From positions 62,001 to 126,000 of the forward strand of contig CAXXKO010000018.1 of assembly GCA_963666705.2 (NCBI GenBank): a stretch of 64,000 bases of DNA. The letters run 5' to 3'. Below are positions 53,085 to 62,100 of the stretch, piece by piece. Source of the DNA: G963666705 sp963666705. Lineage in GTDB: Bacteria; Pseudomonadota; Alphaproteobacteria; CADEGL01. Each line of letters begins with the position of its first letter. Position 1 is the first letter of the stretch. The notes under the pieces are model-generated. The model was not told the origin of the DNA. It was given only the letters and a program-made list of their open reading frames with translations, and searched no databases. A program made the translations under genes and the position numbers.

Positions 53085-53401
53085 TCAGTCGGCTTTCAGG
53101 GTTGCGACGAAGGCGATGATATTCTCGATATCCTCTATCGTGACCTCGACCTCGGCGGTGGTGACCGGCGCGCGTAGAAGGTCTCGAAGCGCTCGCGATA
53201 GTCGTCGCGCCGGGCCAGAAGCTGGAAGGAGGGGGTGCTGCCGATGCCGCCGAGCTTGTTGTGGTCGCCGACCACGTGGCAGCGCGCGCAATGGGTGGTG
53301 GCGAGCCGCCGCCCCGCGTCCGCGTCCCCCTCGGCCCCCCAGCCCGCCGCGGGCTGAAGCACCCCGGCGATGAGAGCGCCGGTCAATACCAAACACCGCA
53401 T
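53085..53401 (-). pseudogene. Small cytochrome c, frameshifted in its last third
   Basis: The ATG at 53401 opens a signal peptide (VLTGALIAGVLQPAAGWGA) followed by the heme motif CARCH (Cys38, Cys41, His42) and GDHNKLGGIGSTPSFQLLAR. After ERFETFYAR the frame turns to Pro/Arg-rich noise and stops at 53135. In the next frame the last helix is intact: TAEVEVTIEDIENIIAFVAT, ending at 53085. One base changed near 53165-53180 restores about 105 residues. No Met is seen where class I cytochromes have the sixth ligand. It lies just upstream of the deacetylase gene. Confidence 0.8.
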
Positions 53402-53681
53402 GAGGGCAGTCTAGCGTCTGGCGCGGCGGCCGGAAAGGAGGTGGCGGCTAATGTCCTTCAGCAATTCGACCATGGCGATTTGATGGAGCCTGCGCTGAAA
53501 GAAGGCAAACCCGGGCGACGCGCCGCCACGCCCTCCCAGGCCGACCGCGATCCCGGTGACGTTTGTAAGTGGATCAGGCCGAAAGTAACCTTTGTCCCGA
53601 TCGGGTATGATGGAAGTGTTCCCGCGCCGGGAATTCAGTTTGCCGGCTCGCCCCGCCCGGCATCAAGCGAAAGGCTTCGCA

Positions 53682-54792
53682 ATGTGGACTGGCCAAGGCG
53701 CCCCCACCCCCCTCCGCCCCCCGGCGCGCCCCGGCCTCCCCGTGGTGGACCCGGCCTGCTGGGTGGGCTCGGACATGGCCGCAAGGGACGACTGGGTGCG
53801 GGTGCTCGCGGCGGACGAGATCCGCGACTTGCGCGCCATGGCGCGGGGGGTGCGGCGGGAAATCGGCGGTGATGTGGGGCGGCTCATGGGGATGGGCCGG
53901 GAGGCCTTCGCGCTCGGCGCGTTCGCAGCCGTGGTGGAGGAGGTGCGGGCGGCGCTTTACGACGGGCGCGGGTTCGTGATGCTGCGCGGGCTGCCCGTCG
54001 GAGAGTGGGAGCGCATCGAATCGCTGATCGCATATTGGGCTCTGGGGCGCCATATCGGCGTGGCCATGCCCACCAATTACCTCGGCGACCTGATCGGCCA
54101 TGTGCGCGACCTGGGCCACGACTACGCGCGGGCCAACGTGCGCGGCTAGCGAGACCCGCGACGCCCTCGACTTCCATGTCGACCAGTGCGACGTGGTGGG
54201 GCTGCTCTGCCTCGTGCAATCGCGGGCGGGCGGGCTCTCCCGAATCGCCAGCTCACCCGCCATCCACAACGCGATCCTCGCGCGCCGGCCGGACGCCGCC
54301 GCCGCGCTCGGGCAACCCTATTGCTGGAGCCGCATCGGCGAGATCCCCGAGGGCATGGGCCCGTGGCACGAATCGCCGGTCTTCAACTTCGTCGGCGGCA
54401 CCTTCTCGGCGGCCTGCGGGCGCAACCACATCGAGAAGGGCCATGCCTTCGCCGAGGCGCCGGACCTGACGGGCCTCCAGCGCGAGGCGCTGGGCCTGGT
54501 CCAGGACACGGCCCAGGAGCTGAGCCTCGACATGGTGTTCGAGCCGGGCGACATCCAGCTCCTCAACAACGCGGTCATCGTCCATGGCCGCGGCGCCTAC
54601 GAGGACTGGCCCGAGGCGGGCCGCCGACGCCACCTGTGGCGGCTGTGGCTGATCGTGCCCGGCTTCCGCCCGCGCTCACCCTACTTCGAGAACTGGGTGG
54701 ACGGTATCCGCGTGCCGGGGAGCAGCGACCGCATCCTGCTCGAGCCCGGCGCGGCCGAGTCGGCCGCCGCGCGCGCCGGTGGCGGGGACTGA
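53682..54792 (+). pseudogene. TauD/TfdA-family oxygenase, frameshifted in the middle
   Basis: The first part, 53682-54149, has RDDWVRVLAADEIRDLRAMA and DGRGFVMLRGLPVGEWERIE, then YARANVRG and a TAG. The next frame continues SETRDALDFHVDQCDVVGLL, with His-x-Asp of the iron site, and later LLNNAVIVHGRGAYEDWP with the second His, ending at 54792. Family members usually have a Tyr-containing turn at the break, so loss of two bases in GGCTA--GCGAG at about 54142-54150 explains the break best. An intact gene would encode about 370 residues of a 2-oxoglutarate oxygenase related to TfdA. The CHAT gene begins 85 bp later. Confidence 0.85.
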
Positions 54793-54877
54793 GGCCATGA
54801 GCGCCTCGCCGTCCGCCGGTTGCCGCCGCGCCGCCAGGCCTGTAGCGTCGATATTCCAAATGGGAGTCGCAAGGCAC

Positions 54878-57800
54878 ATGCGGGATAATTGGCGCCGTGC
54901 CTGTTTCACGCTGGCCGGCGCCGTCTTCTCGATCGCACTTCTCTTCGGCCCGGCCAGGGCCGACCGGGACGACGATGCGTATCGGCCCACGGCACCCGCA
55001 CAATCCCACGAGGCCGGGGAGCGCACGGAGCAGGCGCCCGAGTCCGGGGAGGCAGCCAGCTTCGTCCCGCCGCCGCGGACGATCGACGACATCACGGCCG
55101 TGCTCGAAGGCTACAAGCGCGCCGACGCGCAAGCGGCGGAACGGGATCGCGCGCTGGCCGATTCGACGCCGCCGACGGGACTCGAAGGATCGGCGCTCAT
55201 CGAGTTCTACGAGGAGCGAGGGCTGGCGGCGGGCCGGATCGGCCGCGTCCGGCAACAGATCGACGACCACACGAAAGCCGTGGAGCTCGCCTACGAGAGC
55301 TATTACGAGGACAAGAGCCGCCTGCTGTGGGCGCTCTCGGTGGCCGAGGCGGTCGCCGGCAGCCTCGCCGATGCCATCGAGCATGCCAACAGAGCCATCG
55401 AGGCGATCCCTCAAAATAAGGCCGGCCGAGGCATCAAATTCAGGAGCATGCTGGCGATCCGTCTGGCTCGCTCGGGCAATTTGGCGCAAGCCGAGATCGA
55501 GTTCGAGAAGGCGGAGCGGACGCTGGAGGAGGCCCGCCGTTGGACGGCATGGGGTCAATGGGGCGGGATGTGGCGGGCGGATGTCCTCGTCGCCAAGGCC
55601 TTCCTGCTCTATTCCCGTGGCGCGTACGTGGAGGCGGAGCCGTTCTACCAGGCGGCGAGCCAACTGATCGGGGAGTACGCCGATCGATTCGACGACACCC
55701 CACGCTACAGGTTTCGCCTCTATCACGAAGCCATCCTCGGCGAAATCGCGCGGGACCTCTTACGGGGAGGGAATCCAGTGGAGGCCGAGCTTCAGGCCCG
55801 CGCGGCGCTGACCTCGAGCCTGAGCCGCGCTGGCCGCTATACCCCAGACACGGCAATGGCGCTTTCGTATCTGATCCCGACGATCTCCGAGCAGGGCCGC
55901 CACGGGGAGGTCGAGCCCCTGGCCCGCGCGACCCTGGAGATCTATGACGCCATCGGCGCGCCGGCCGATTCCCACAACCTTCTACGGACGCGGCGCTGGC
56001 TGGCCGAGAGCCTGTTGGCCCAAGGGCGCTGGGACGAGGCGCTCGCCGAGTACGAGGCCATCGGCGCGGCGCTTGAGGGTGATCCCGGACTCCTCGAAGG
56101 CGCCTTCGGGCACGATCTCGGCTGGCCCCTCGCCCTGGTTCGTGTCGGCCGGCCGGCGGAGGCTGCCGAGCTCGCGCAAAGGGCCGTGGACCGCGCCGCG
56201 CGCCTCTTGGGGCCGAAGCACTACAACACGGCCGAGGCGGGGGCGGTGCTGGCCATGGCGCTCGCTGGCTCCGGAGACCGCGAGGCCGCGCGTGGGCGCT
56301 TCGCCGAGAGCATCCCGATCCTGCTATCGCGGTCGCGGCAAACGACGGACGAGGCGGTGACCCAGGCGACGCGCGATTTCCGCCTGCACCACATCCTCGA
56401 ATCCTATATCGGCCTGCTGGCCGACCTTCACGGGGCCGCGGGCGACGCGGCGGCCCAGGCCGGGCTCGCGGCCGAGGCGTTCCGCCTGGCCGAGGCGGCG
56501 CGCGGGCGCAACGTTCAGCGCGCGCTGGCCGCGAGCAGCGCGCGCGCGACCGTGCGCGATCCCGAGCTCGCGGACCTCATACGCCGGGAACAGGACACCC
56601 AGAAGCAGATCGGTGCGCTCAACGGCCTCCTCGTCAACGTCATGGCGGCGCCCGAGGACCAGCGCGACCCCGCCGCCGTCACCCAGCTGCGGACGCGGAT
56701 CGACGGCCTGCGCGATGCACGGGCGCGGTTCGCGGAGCGCATCGAGGCGGCGTTCCCCGAGTATGCCGAGCTCATGAACCCGCGGCCGGCCACCATCGCC
56801 GAGGTCCAGGCGAACCTCCAAGCGGGGGAGGCGCTCATCGCCACCTTCGTCGGCGAGGATGGCGCTTATGTCTGGGCCATCCCGAGAGCGGGCCCGGCCG
56901 CGTTCACCGCCGTGCCGCTCGGTGCCCGGGACCTCGATTTCCAGGTCGCGGTGCTGCGCGGCGAGGTGGACTCGGGCGCCCGCACGCTCGACGAGGTGCC
57001 GGCCTTCGATGTCGCCTGGGCGTACGACCTCTATGCCGCGCTACTGGAACCGGTGAAGGGCGGCTGGTGGGATGCCGAGAGCCTCTTCGTCGTGACCCAC
57101 GGCCCGCTCGGCTATCTGCCCTTCTCGGTCCTGCCCACCGGGCCGGTCGAGGCGGTGGCCGATACGGTGCCCGCCTTCGCCGGCTACCGCGACATTCCCT
57201 GGCTCGCGCGCACCCATGCGGTCACCGTGCTGCCCTCGGTGGCGTCGCTCCAGTCGCTCCGCGCGCTGGGGCCGGGCGACCCGAGCCGGCGCGCGCTCGC
57301 CGGGTTCGGCGACCCCTTCTTCACCTTCGCGCAGGCCGAGGCGGCGGCGGGCGCGGGCGACACGCTGGCGTCGCGCGGGTTCTCCGGGGCGGGGGTCGAG
57401 CTTGCCCTGCGCGAGGCACCGGACGTGGCGGATATGAGCAGCGCCCAGCTCGCCATCCTGCCGCGCCTGCCCGATACCCGTGCCGAAGTCGAGAGCATTG
57501 CGCTGGCGCTCGACGCCGACCTCTCCCAGGACGTCTTCCTGGGCCGCGAGGCCAACGAGCAGCGGGTCAAGACCATGGACCTCTCGGACCGCAGGGTCCT
57601 CGTCTTCGCCACCCACGGGCTGGTGCCGGGGGACCTCGACGGCCTGACCCAGCCGGCCCTGGCGCTCTCGGCACCCGAGGTGGCGGACGTGGACGGCGAC
57701 GGCCTCCTGACCATGGGCGAGATATTGGGCCTCGAGCTCAACGCCGACTGGGTGGTGCTCTCGGCCTGCAACACGGGCTCGGGCGATGGGGCCGGGGCCG

Positions 57801-58084
57801 AGGCGGTCTCGGGCCTGGGCCGCGCCTTCTTCTATGCCGGCACGCGGGCGCTCCTGGTCAGCAACTGGCCGGTGCACTCGATCTCGGCCAAGGCGCTGAC
57901 GACCGATCTGTTCCGGCGCCAGGGCGCCGATCCGTCCCTGGGCCGGGCCGAGGCCCTGCGCCAGGCCATGCTGGGCGTCATGGATGGCCCCGGCTATATC
58001 GATCAGGGCACGGGCCGGACGATGTTCACCTACGCCCACCCCATGTTCTGGGCGCCCTTCTCCGTCATCGGCGACGGCGGCTGA
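54878..58084 (+). CDS. Exported TPR-CHAT domain protein (caspase-like peptidase fold)
   Basis: A 1068-residue protein. It starts with a signal peptide (MRDNWRRACFTLAGAVFSIA, cleavage near ARA-DRDD). Residues about 80-560 are TPR-like helical repeats (EGYKRADAQAAERDR, LARSGNLAQAEIEFEKAERT, GRWDEALAEYEAIGAAL). A coiled segment follows, then a CHAT domain. The caspase-type dyad is present: His913 in FATHGLVPGDLDG and Cys964 in SACNTGSGDG. CHAT proteases cleave partners in cell-death or signalling systems; this one seems to act outside the cytoplasm, which is less usual. Start alternatives are Met codons at 54860 and 54779. No evident partner gene is adjacent. Confidence 0.88.
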   Translation: MRDNWRRACFTLAGAVFSIALLFGPARADRDDDAYRPTAPAQSHEAGERTEQAPESGEAASFVPPPRTIDDITAVLEGYKRADAQAAERDRALADSTPPTGLEGSALIEFYEERGLAAGRIGRVRQQIDDHTKAVELAYESYYEDKSRLLWALSVAEAVAGSLADAIEHANRAIEAIPQNKAGRGIKFRSMLAIRLARSGNLAQAEIEFEKAERTLEEARRWTAWGQWGGMWRADVLVAKAFLLYSRGAYVEAEPFYQAASQLIGEYADRFDDTPRYRFRLYHEAILGEIARDLLRGGNPVEAELQARAALTSSLSRAGRYTPDTAMALSYLIPTISEQGRHGEVEPLARATLEIYDAIGAPADSHNLLRTRRWLAESLLAQGRWDEALAEYEAIGAALEGDPGLLEGAFGHDLGWPLALVRVGRPAEAAELAQRAVDRAARLLGPKHYNTAEAGAVLAMALAGSGDREAARGRFAESIPILLSRSRQTTDEAVTQATRDFRLHHILESYIGLLADLHGAAGDAAAQAGLAAEAFRLAEAARGRNVQRALAASSARATVRDPELADLIRREQDTQKQIGALNGLLVNVMAAPEDQRDPAAVTQLRTRIDGLRDARARFAERIEAAFPEYAELMNPRPATIAEVQANLQAGEALIATFVGEDGAYVWAIPRAGPAAFTAVPLGARDLDFQVAVLRGEVDSGARTLDEVPAFDVAWAYDLYAALLEPVKGGWWDAESLFVVTHGPLGYLPFSVLPTGPVEAVADTVPAFAGYRDIPWLARTHAVTVLPSVASLQSLRALGPGDPSRRALAGFGDPFFTFAQAEAAAGAGDTLASRGFSGAGVELALREAPDVADMSSAQLAILPRLPDTRAEVESIALALDADLSQDVFLGREANEQRVKTMDLSDRRVLVFATHGLVPGDLDGLTQPALALSAPEVADVDGDGLLTMGEILGLELNADWVVLSACNTGSGDGAGAEAVSGLGRAFFYAGTRALLVSNWPVHSISAKALTTDLFRRQGADPSLGRAEALRQAMLGVMDGPGYIDQGTGRTMFTYAHPMFWAPFSVIGDGG

Positions 58085-58113
58085 CGCGCGCGGCGCGGAA
58101 AGGAGTGGGCACT

Positions 58114-58738
58114 ATGTCGGTAACCGAGAGGGGCGAGGCGGTCGTCGCGGCGCTGGCGGCGGCGTTCGAGGGCGCGGACCTGGCGGTCGAGGCCGACGCG
58201 CCGCACTTCGCGGAGGCCGCGACGCGCCTCACTGCGCGCGAGCTCGCTCGCCATCGCCGGGACGGCCCCGGCGCGCGCGGCGGCCTGCGCCCATTGGGAC
58301 GTGACCCTCGCGGCGGCCGGGGGAGGCCGCAATGCGGTCCTCGCGGCGGCGCTCGCGGGGTTCGAGCCCGCCGTCGCCTGGGTGCCGCTCGCCGAGATGT
58401 ACGGCGCCCCGCTCGAGGCCGATCAGGCCTTCGGCATGGTGGTCGGGCCGTGGGGCGGCCCGCTCGCCACCGGCGCCTACGGGTTCGGGCTGCTCCTCAT
58501 GGGCCCGCACACCATCTATCCGCGCCACCATCACGTCGCGCGGGAGGTCTATTACGTCATCGCGGGCACGGCGGACTGGATGCGCGGCGAGGAGGCCTGG
58601 GCGCCGCGCGCGCCGGGGTCGGCGATCTACCACCCCAGCGCGGTGCCGCACGCCACGCGCACCGCTGCCGAGCCCCTGCTCGCCGTCGCCATGTGGGTCG
58701 ACGGCCTCGATTCGAAGGTGGCGCTCACGGACGGATGA
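58114..58738 (+). pseudogene. DMSP lyase-like cupin protein, frameshifted
   Basis: An ATG at 58114 after AAAGGAG opens MSVTERGEAVVAALAAAFEG. The frame fails near 58215-58250. The next frame then carries LAIAGTAPARAAACAHWDVT and a full cupin: YPRHHHVAREVYYVIAGTADW, with three His and a Glu, and HPSAVPHATRT with another His. This pattern is that of the DMSP lyase cupin family (DddL/DddQ-like), which splits dimethylsulfoniopropionate to dimethyl sulfide and acrylate. Whether this one acts on DMSP is not known. One base change gives about 208 residues. Confidence 0.75.
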
Positions 58739-59021
58739 CGTGCGCGCCCCGGGCTGGCGTTCGGGCGGAGCGGAAGAGGCGGATGAGCTTGCGGGTCCTG
58801 GGTGCGGGCATGGGGCGCGGTGACGCCAGGGCCTCACCGAGGCACCGCCAGGACCACGGCCGGCGCCGATTCCACGTCAGTGGAAATTACGCCAGACGGC
58901 TGCTTTGACGGCATGAACCCTCCAGAGTGGGCCGAATGGAAAGCCGGCTAAAGCCAAGCGAGACGACGGGCAAGGGTGGCTTCCCGAAGGGGTTCGGATG
59001 GTCCTGGCGGGGGGGCGGGTG

Positions 59022-60821
59022 ATGAGTGGTTCCAAGGTTTTTCGCTTGGTCTTGATCAAGCCGTCGCATTATGACGCCGAGGGATACGTCATACAGTGGG
59101 TGCGCTCGGCGATTCCTTCGAACACGCTGGCCACCCTGAACGGCCTGGCGGTCGAGTGCGCGCGGGACAGGCTCCTGGGCGCGGATATCGAGATCGTCAT
59201 CGACGCCTACGACGAAACAAACACACGCATCAGGCCCGAGAAAATCATCCGCGACATCCGACGCGCCGAGGCCGGCATGGTTGGCTTCGTCGGCGTTCAG
59301 AGCAATCAGTTCCCGCGCACCATGGACATGGTCCGGCCGCTTCGAGCCGCGGGCATTCAGGTGGCGATCGGCGGCTTCCACGTCAGCGGCTGCGTGGCCA
59401 TGCTGCCGACGCTGCCGGCCGATATCCAGGAGGCCGTGGATCTGGGCATCTCGATCTATGCCGGCGAGGCCGAGGGGCGGCTCGACGAGGTTCTCGAAGA
59501 TGCCTGGCGCGGTGATTTGAAGCCCATCTACAACAAGATGAACGACCTGCCGGGCCTGGAGGGCGTGGCCGCCCCGATCATGCCGCCGAGCCGGGTCAAG
59601 CGCACGGCGGGCGCCCACACCAGCTTCGATGCCGGGCGCGGCTGTCCCTTCCAGTGCAGCTTCTGTACCATCATCAACGTCCAGGGGCGCAAGTCGCGCC
59701 ATCGCACCGCCGACGACATCGAGCACATCGTTCGCAGCAACCTGGACCAGGGTATCAACCGGTTTTTCATCACCGACGACAATTTCGCGCGCAACAGGAA
59801 CTGGGAAGCGATATTCGACCGGCTGATCGATTTGCGCGAGAGCGAAGGGCTGGACATCAAGTTCATCATCCAGGTCGATACCCTATGCCACAAGACCCCG
59901 GGCTTCATCGAGAAAGCGGGCCGGGCCGGTTGTACCCGCGTCTATATCGGCCTCGAGAACATCAACCCGGACAACCTGGCCGGCGCCAAGAAGAAGCAGA
60001 ACAAGATTACCGAATACCGCACCATGCTTCAGATGTGGAAGGACGTGGGCGCGATGACCTATTGCGGCTATATCCTGGGCTTTCCCACGGATACACCGGA
60101 GCGGATTCTGCGCGATATCGAGATCATCAAGGCGGAGTTGCCCGTCGACCTGTTGGAATTCTTCTGCCTGACGCCCTTGCCCGGCTCGGAGGACCACACG
60201 AACCTCTACCATAAAGGGGTCTGGATGGATCCCGACATGAACAAGTACGATCTGGAGCACGTGACGACCGGCCACCCGCTCATGAGCCCGCGGGAATGGC
60301 AGGACACCTACCATAAGGCCTGGCAGATCTATTACACGCCCGAGCATATCGAACGGATCATGCGCCGGGCGGCGGCCCGCGACATGAGCGTGGGCAAGGT
60401 GTTGTTCCTGGTGCTCTGGTTCTTCGGCTGCAAGACGATCGAAGGCGTGCACCCGCTGGAGGGAGGATGGCTGCGCCGCAAGTACCGCCATGACCGGCGG
60501 CCCGGATCGGCCGTCGAGAACGCCGCCCTCTTCTATGCCAAATACCTGGCATACCTGGCGCACCTGCTGCACAGCCACTATGCCATCCTCATGCTCTGGT
60601 GGCGCTACAACCGCATCCGTCGGCGGATCAAGGCCGACCCCGAACGGCGGGACTACATGGACTTGGCGCTGACGCCGGTCACCGTGGACGAGCGCGACAA
60701 GCTCGACCTCTTCACCTCGACGGAGGCGGCCAGGGCCGCTGTGAAAAAGACCCATAAGGAGGAGGCCCGGCGCGAGGCTCACCTGGAACGGCGCCGAGGA
60801 TCGGCCGTGGCCGCCGGGTAG
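59022..60821 (+). CDS. B12-binding-like domain radical SAM protein
   Basis: A 599-residue protein. Residues 1-165 form a B12-binding-like fold (FRLVLIKPSHYDAEGYVIQW, GFVGVQSNQFPRTM, IGGFHVSG) but lack the DxHxxG cobalamin motif. The radical SAM core follows, with Cys208, Cys212 and Cys215 in GRGCPFQCSFC, then FFITDDNFARN and YIGLENINPDNL. The C-terminal 200 residues include a hydrophobic patch (KVLFLVLWFFGC) and a basic end. It belongs to the large BchE/HpnJ-like group; the substrate is unknown. The start at 59022 follows a G-rich stretch. The gap 58739-59021 holds no other gene. Confidence 0.87.
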   Translation: MSGSKVFRLVLIKPSHYDAEGYVIQWVRSAIPSNTLATLNGLAVECARDRLLGADIEIVIDAYDETNTRIRPEKIIRDIRRAEAGMVGFVGVQSNQFPRTMDMVRPLRAAGIQVAIGGFHVSGCVAMLPTLPADIQEAVDLGISIYAGEAEGRLDEVLEDAWRGDLKPIYNKMNDLPGLEGVAAPIMPPSRVKRTAGAHTSFDAGRGCPFQCSFCTIINVQGRKSRHRTADDIEHIVRSNLDQGINRFFITDDNFARNRNWEAIFDRLIDLRESEGLDIKFIIQVDTLCHKTPGFIEKAGRAGCTRVYIGLENINPDNLAGAKKKQNKITEYRTMLQMWKDVGAMTYCGYILGFPTDTPERILRDIEIIKAELPVDLLEFFCLTPLPGSEDHTNLYHKGVWMDPDMNKYDLEHVTTGHPLMSPREWQDTYHKAWQIYYTPEHIERIMRRAAARDMSVGKVLFLVLWFFGCKTIEGVHPLEGGWLRRKYRHDRRPGSAVENAALFYAKYLAYLAHLLHSHYAILMLWWRYNRIRRRIKADPERRDYMDLALTPVTVDERDKLDLFTSTEAARAAVKKTHKEEARREAHLERRRGSAVAAG

Positions 60822-60879
60822 CGCGCGGCGCCGGGCGGGCCGAGGGGCTTGGCCGTGCGGCGGGTGGCGGCGCCCTCAC

Positions 60880-62022
60880 CTACGCCTTTGCCAGGGCCTG
60901 CTCCAGATCGGCGACGATGTCCTCGACATCCTCGATGCCGACCGAGAGGCGGACGAGGCCGTCGGTCAGGCCGCGGGCCTTGCGGTCCTCGGCCGGGACT
61001 TCGGCGTGGGTCATGGTCGCGGGGTGGGTGATCATGGTCTCGACGGCGCCAAGACTCTCCGCCAGGCCGCAGAGCGCGACCGCGTTCATCACCGTCCGGC
61101 CCGCCTCGAGGCCGCCCTCGAGCTCGAAGGAGAGCATGCCGCTGAATCCCGACATCTGCGCCGCGGCGATGGCGTGCTGGGGATGGGAGGCGAGGCCCGG
61201 GTAGCTCACGCGCGCGACCTTGGGGTGGGATTCAATGTATTCGGCCACCACCTGTGCATTCTCGGCGTGGCGCAGCATGCGCAGGTCCAGGGTCTTGACG
61301 CCGGCGAGGGTGAGCCAGCAGTCGAACGGGCTGGGGACGGCGCCGATGGTCTTCTGGATGAACTTGAGCCCATCGGCCAGGTCCTGACGGCTGGTGACGA
61401 CGGCGCCGCCGATGATCTGGTTGTGGCCGCTCAGGTACTTCGTCGTGCTGTGCATGACGAGGTCGGCGCCGAATTCGAGGGGGCGCAGGAAGGCGGGCGT
61501 GGCGAATGTCGAATCGACGCCGAAGACGAGGTCGTGCTCCTTGGCGATGGCGGCCATGGCATGGAGGTCCGTGACCTTGAGGAGCGGGTTGGTGGGCGTC
61601 TCGACCCACAGCAGCTTGGTCTCGGGCCGGATGGCCTGGCGCACCGAATCGGGCGCGGAGGTATCCGCATAGGTGAAGGTGAGGCCGTAGCGCGCCAGTA
61701 CCTTGTTGAAGAGGCGCGAGGTGCCGCCATAGACGTCGTCGGAGGAGACCACATGGTCGCCCGCGCTCAAGAGCCGCAGGCAGGAATCGACGGCCGCCAT
61801 GCCGCTCGAGAAACAGATGCCGTGGGTGCCGCCCTCGATCGCGGCCAGGTTGTCTTCCAGCACCTTGCGCGTGGGGTTGGCCGAGCGGGTGTAGTCGAAG
61901 CCCTTGTCGCGGCCCACTTCCTCCAGCACGTAGGTCGCCGTCTCGTAGATCGGCGGGACGATGGAACCGGTCGTGGGGTCGGGCGTGATGCCGGCATGGA
62001 CGACTTTGGTGGCGAACTTCAT
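60880..62022 (-). CDS. Cystathionine gamma-synthase/lyase family PLP enzyme
   Basis: A 380-residue trans-sulfuration enzyme. It has YTRSANPTRKVLEDNLAAIE, SSGMAAVDSCLRLL, DDVYGGTSRLF, the cofactor Asp in FGVDSTFATP and the PLP lysine Lys195 in HSTTKYLSGHN. The family makes or cleaves cystathionine or related thioethers; the sequence alone does not separate the gamma-synthase, gamma-lyase and methionine gamma-lyase activities. The start at 62022 is where homology begins (MKFATKVVHAG). A frameshifted MFS gene lies 79 bp upstream on the same strand. Confidence 0.92.
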   Translation of the reverse strand: MKFATKVVHAGITPDPTTGSIVPPIYETATYVLEEVGRDKGFDYTRSANPTRKVLEDNLAAIEGGTHGICFSSGMAAVDSCLRLLSAGDHVVSSDDVYGGTSRLFNKVLARYGLTFTYADTSAPDSVRQAIRPETKLLWVETPTNPLLKVTDLHAMAAIAKEHDLVFGVDSTFATPAFLRPLEFGADLVMHSTTKYLSGHNQIIGGAVVTSRQDLADGLKFIQKTIGAVPSPFDCWLTLAGVKTLDLRMLRHAENAQVVAEYIESHPKVARVSYPGLASHPQHAIAAAQMSGFSGMLSFELEGGLEAGRTVMNAVALCGLAESLGAVETMITHPATMTHAEVPAEDRKARGLTDGLVRLSVGIEDVEDIVADLEQALAKA

Positions 62023-62100
62023 GGCGGCGTCTCCCGCTGTTGATGGGGGCGGTCGGGGGGGCAAGAAGATAGACGACCCCGCGCCGGTGTACCAGCGGCG

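Noticed and set aside
53402..53681. Small gene between the cytochrome c and the TauD-like gene
   Set aside because: Open frames here are short and of random composition, with no ribosome site; I see nothing coding in the gap.
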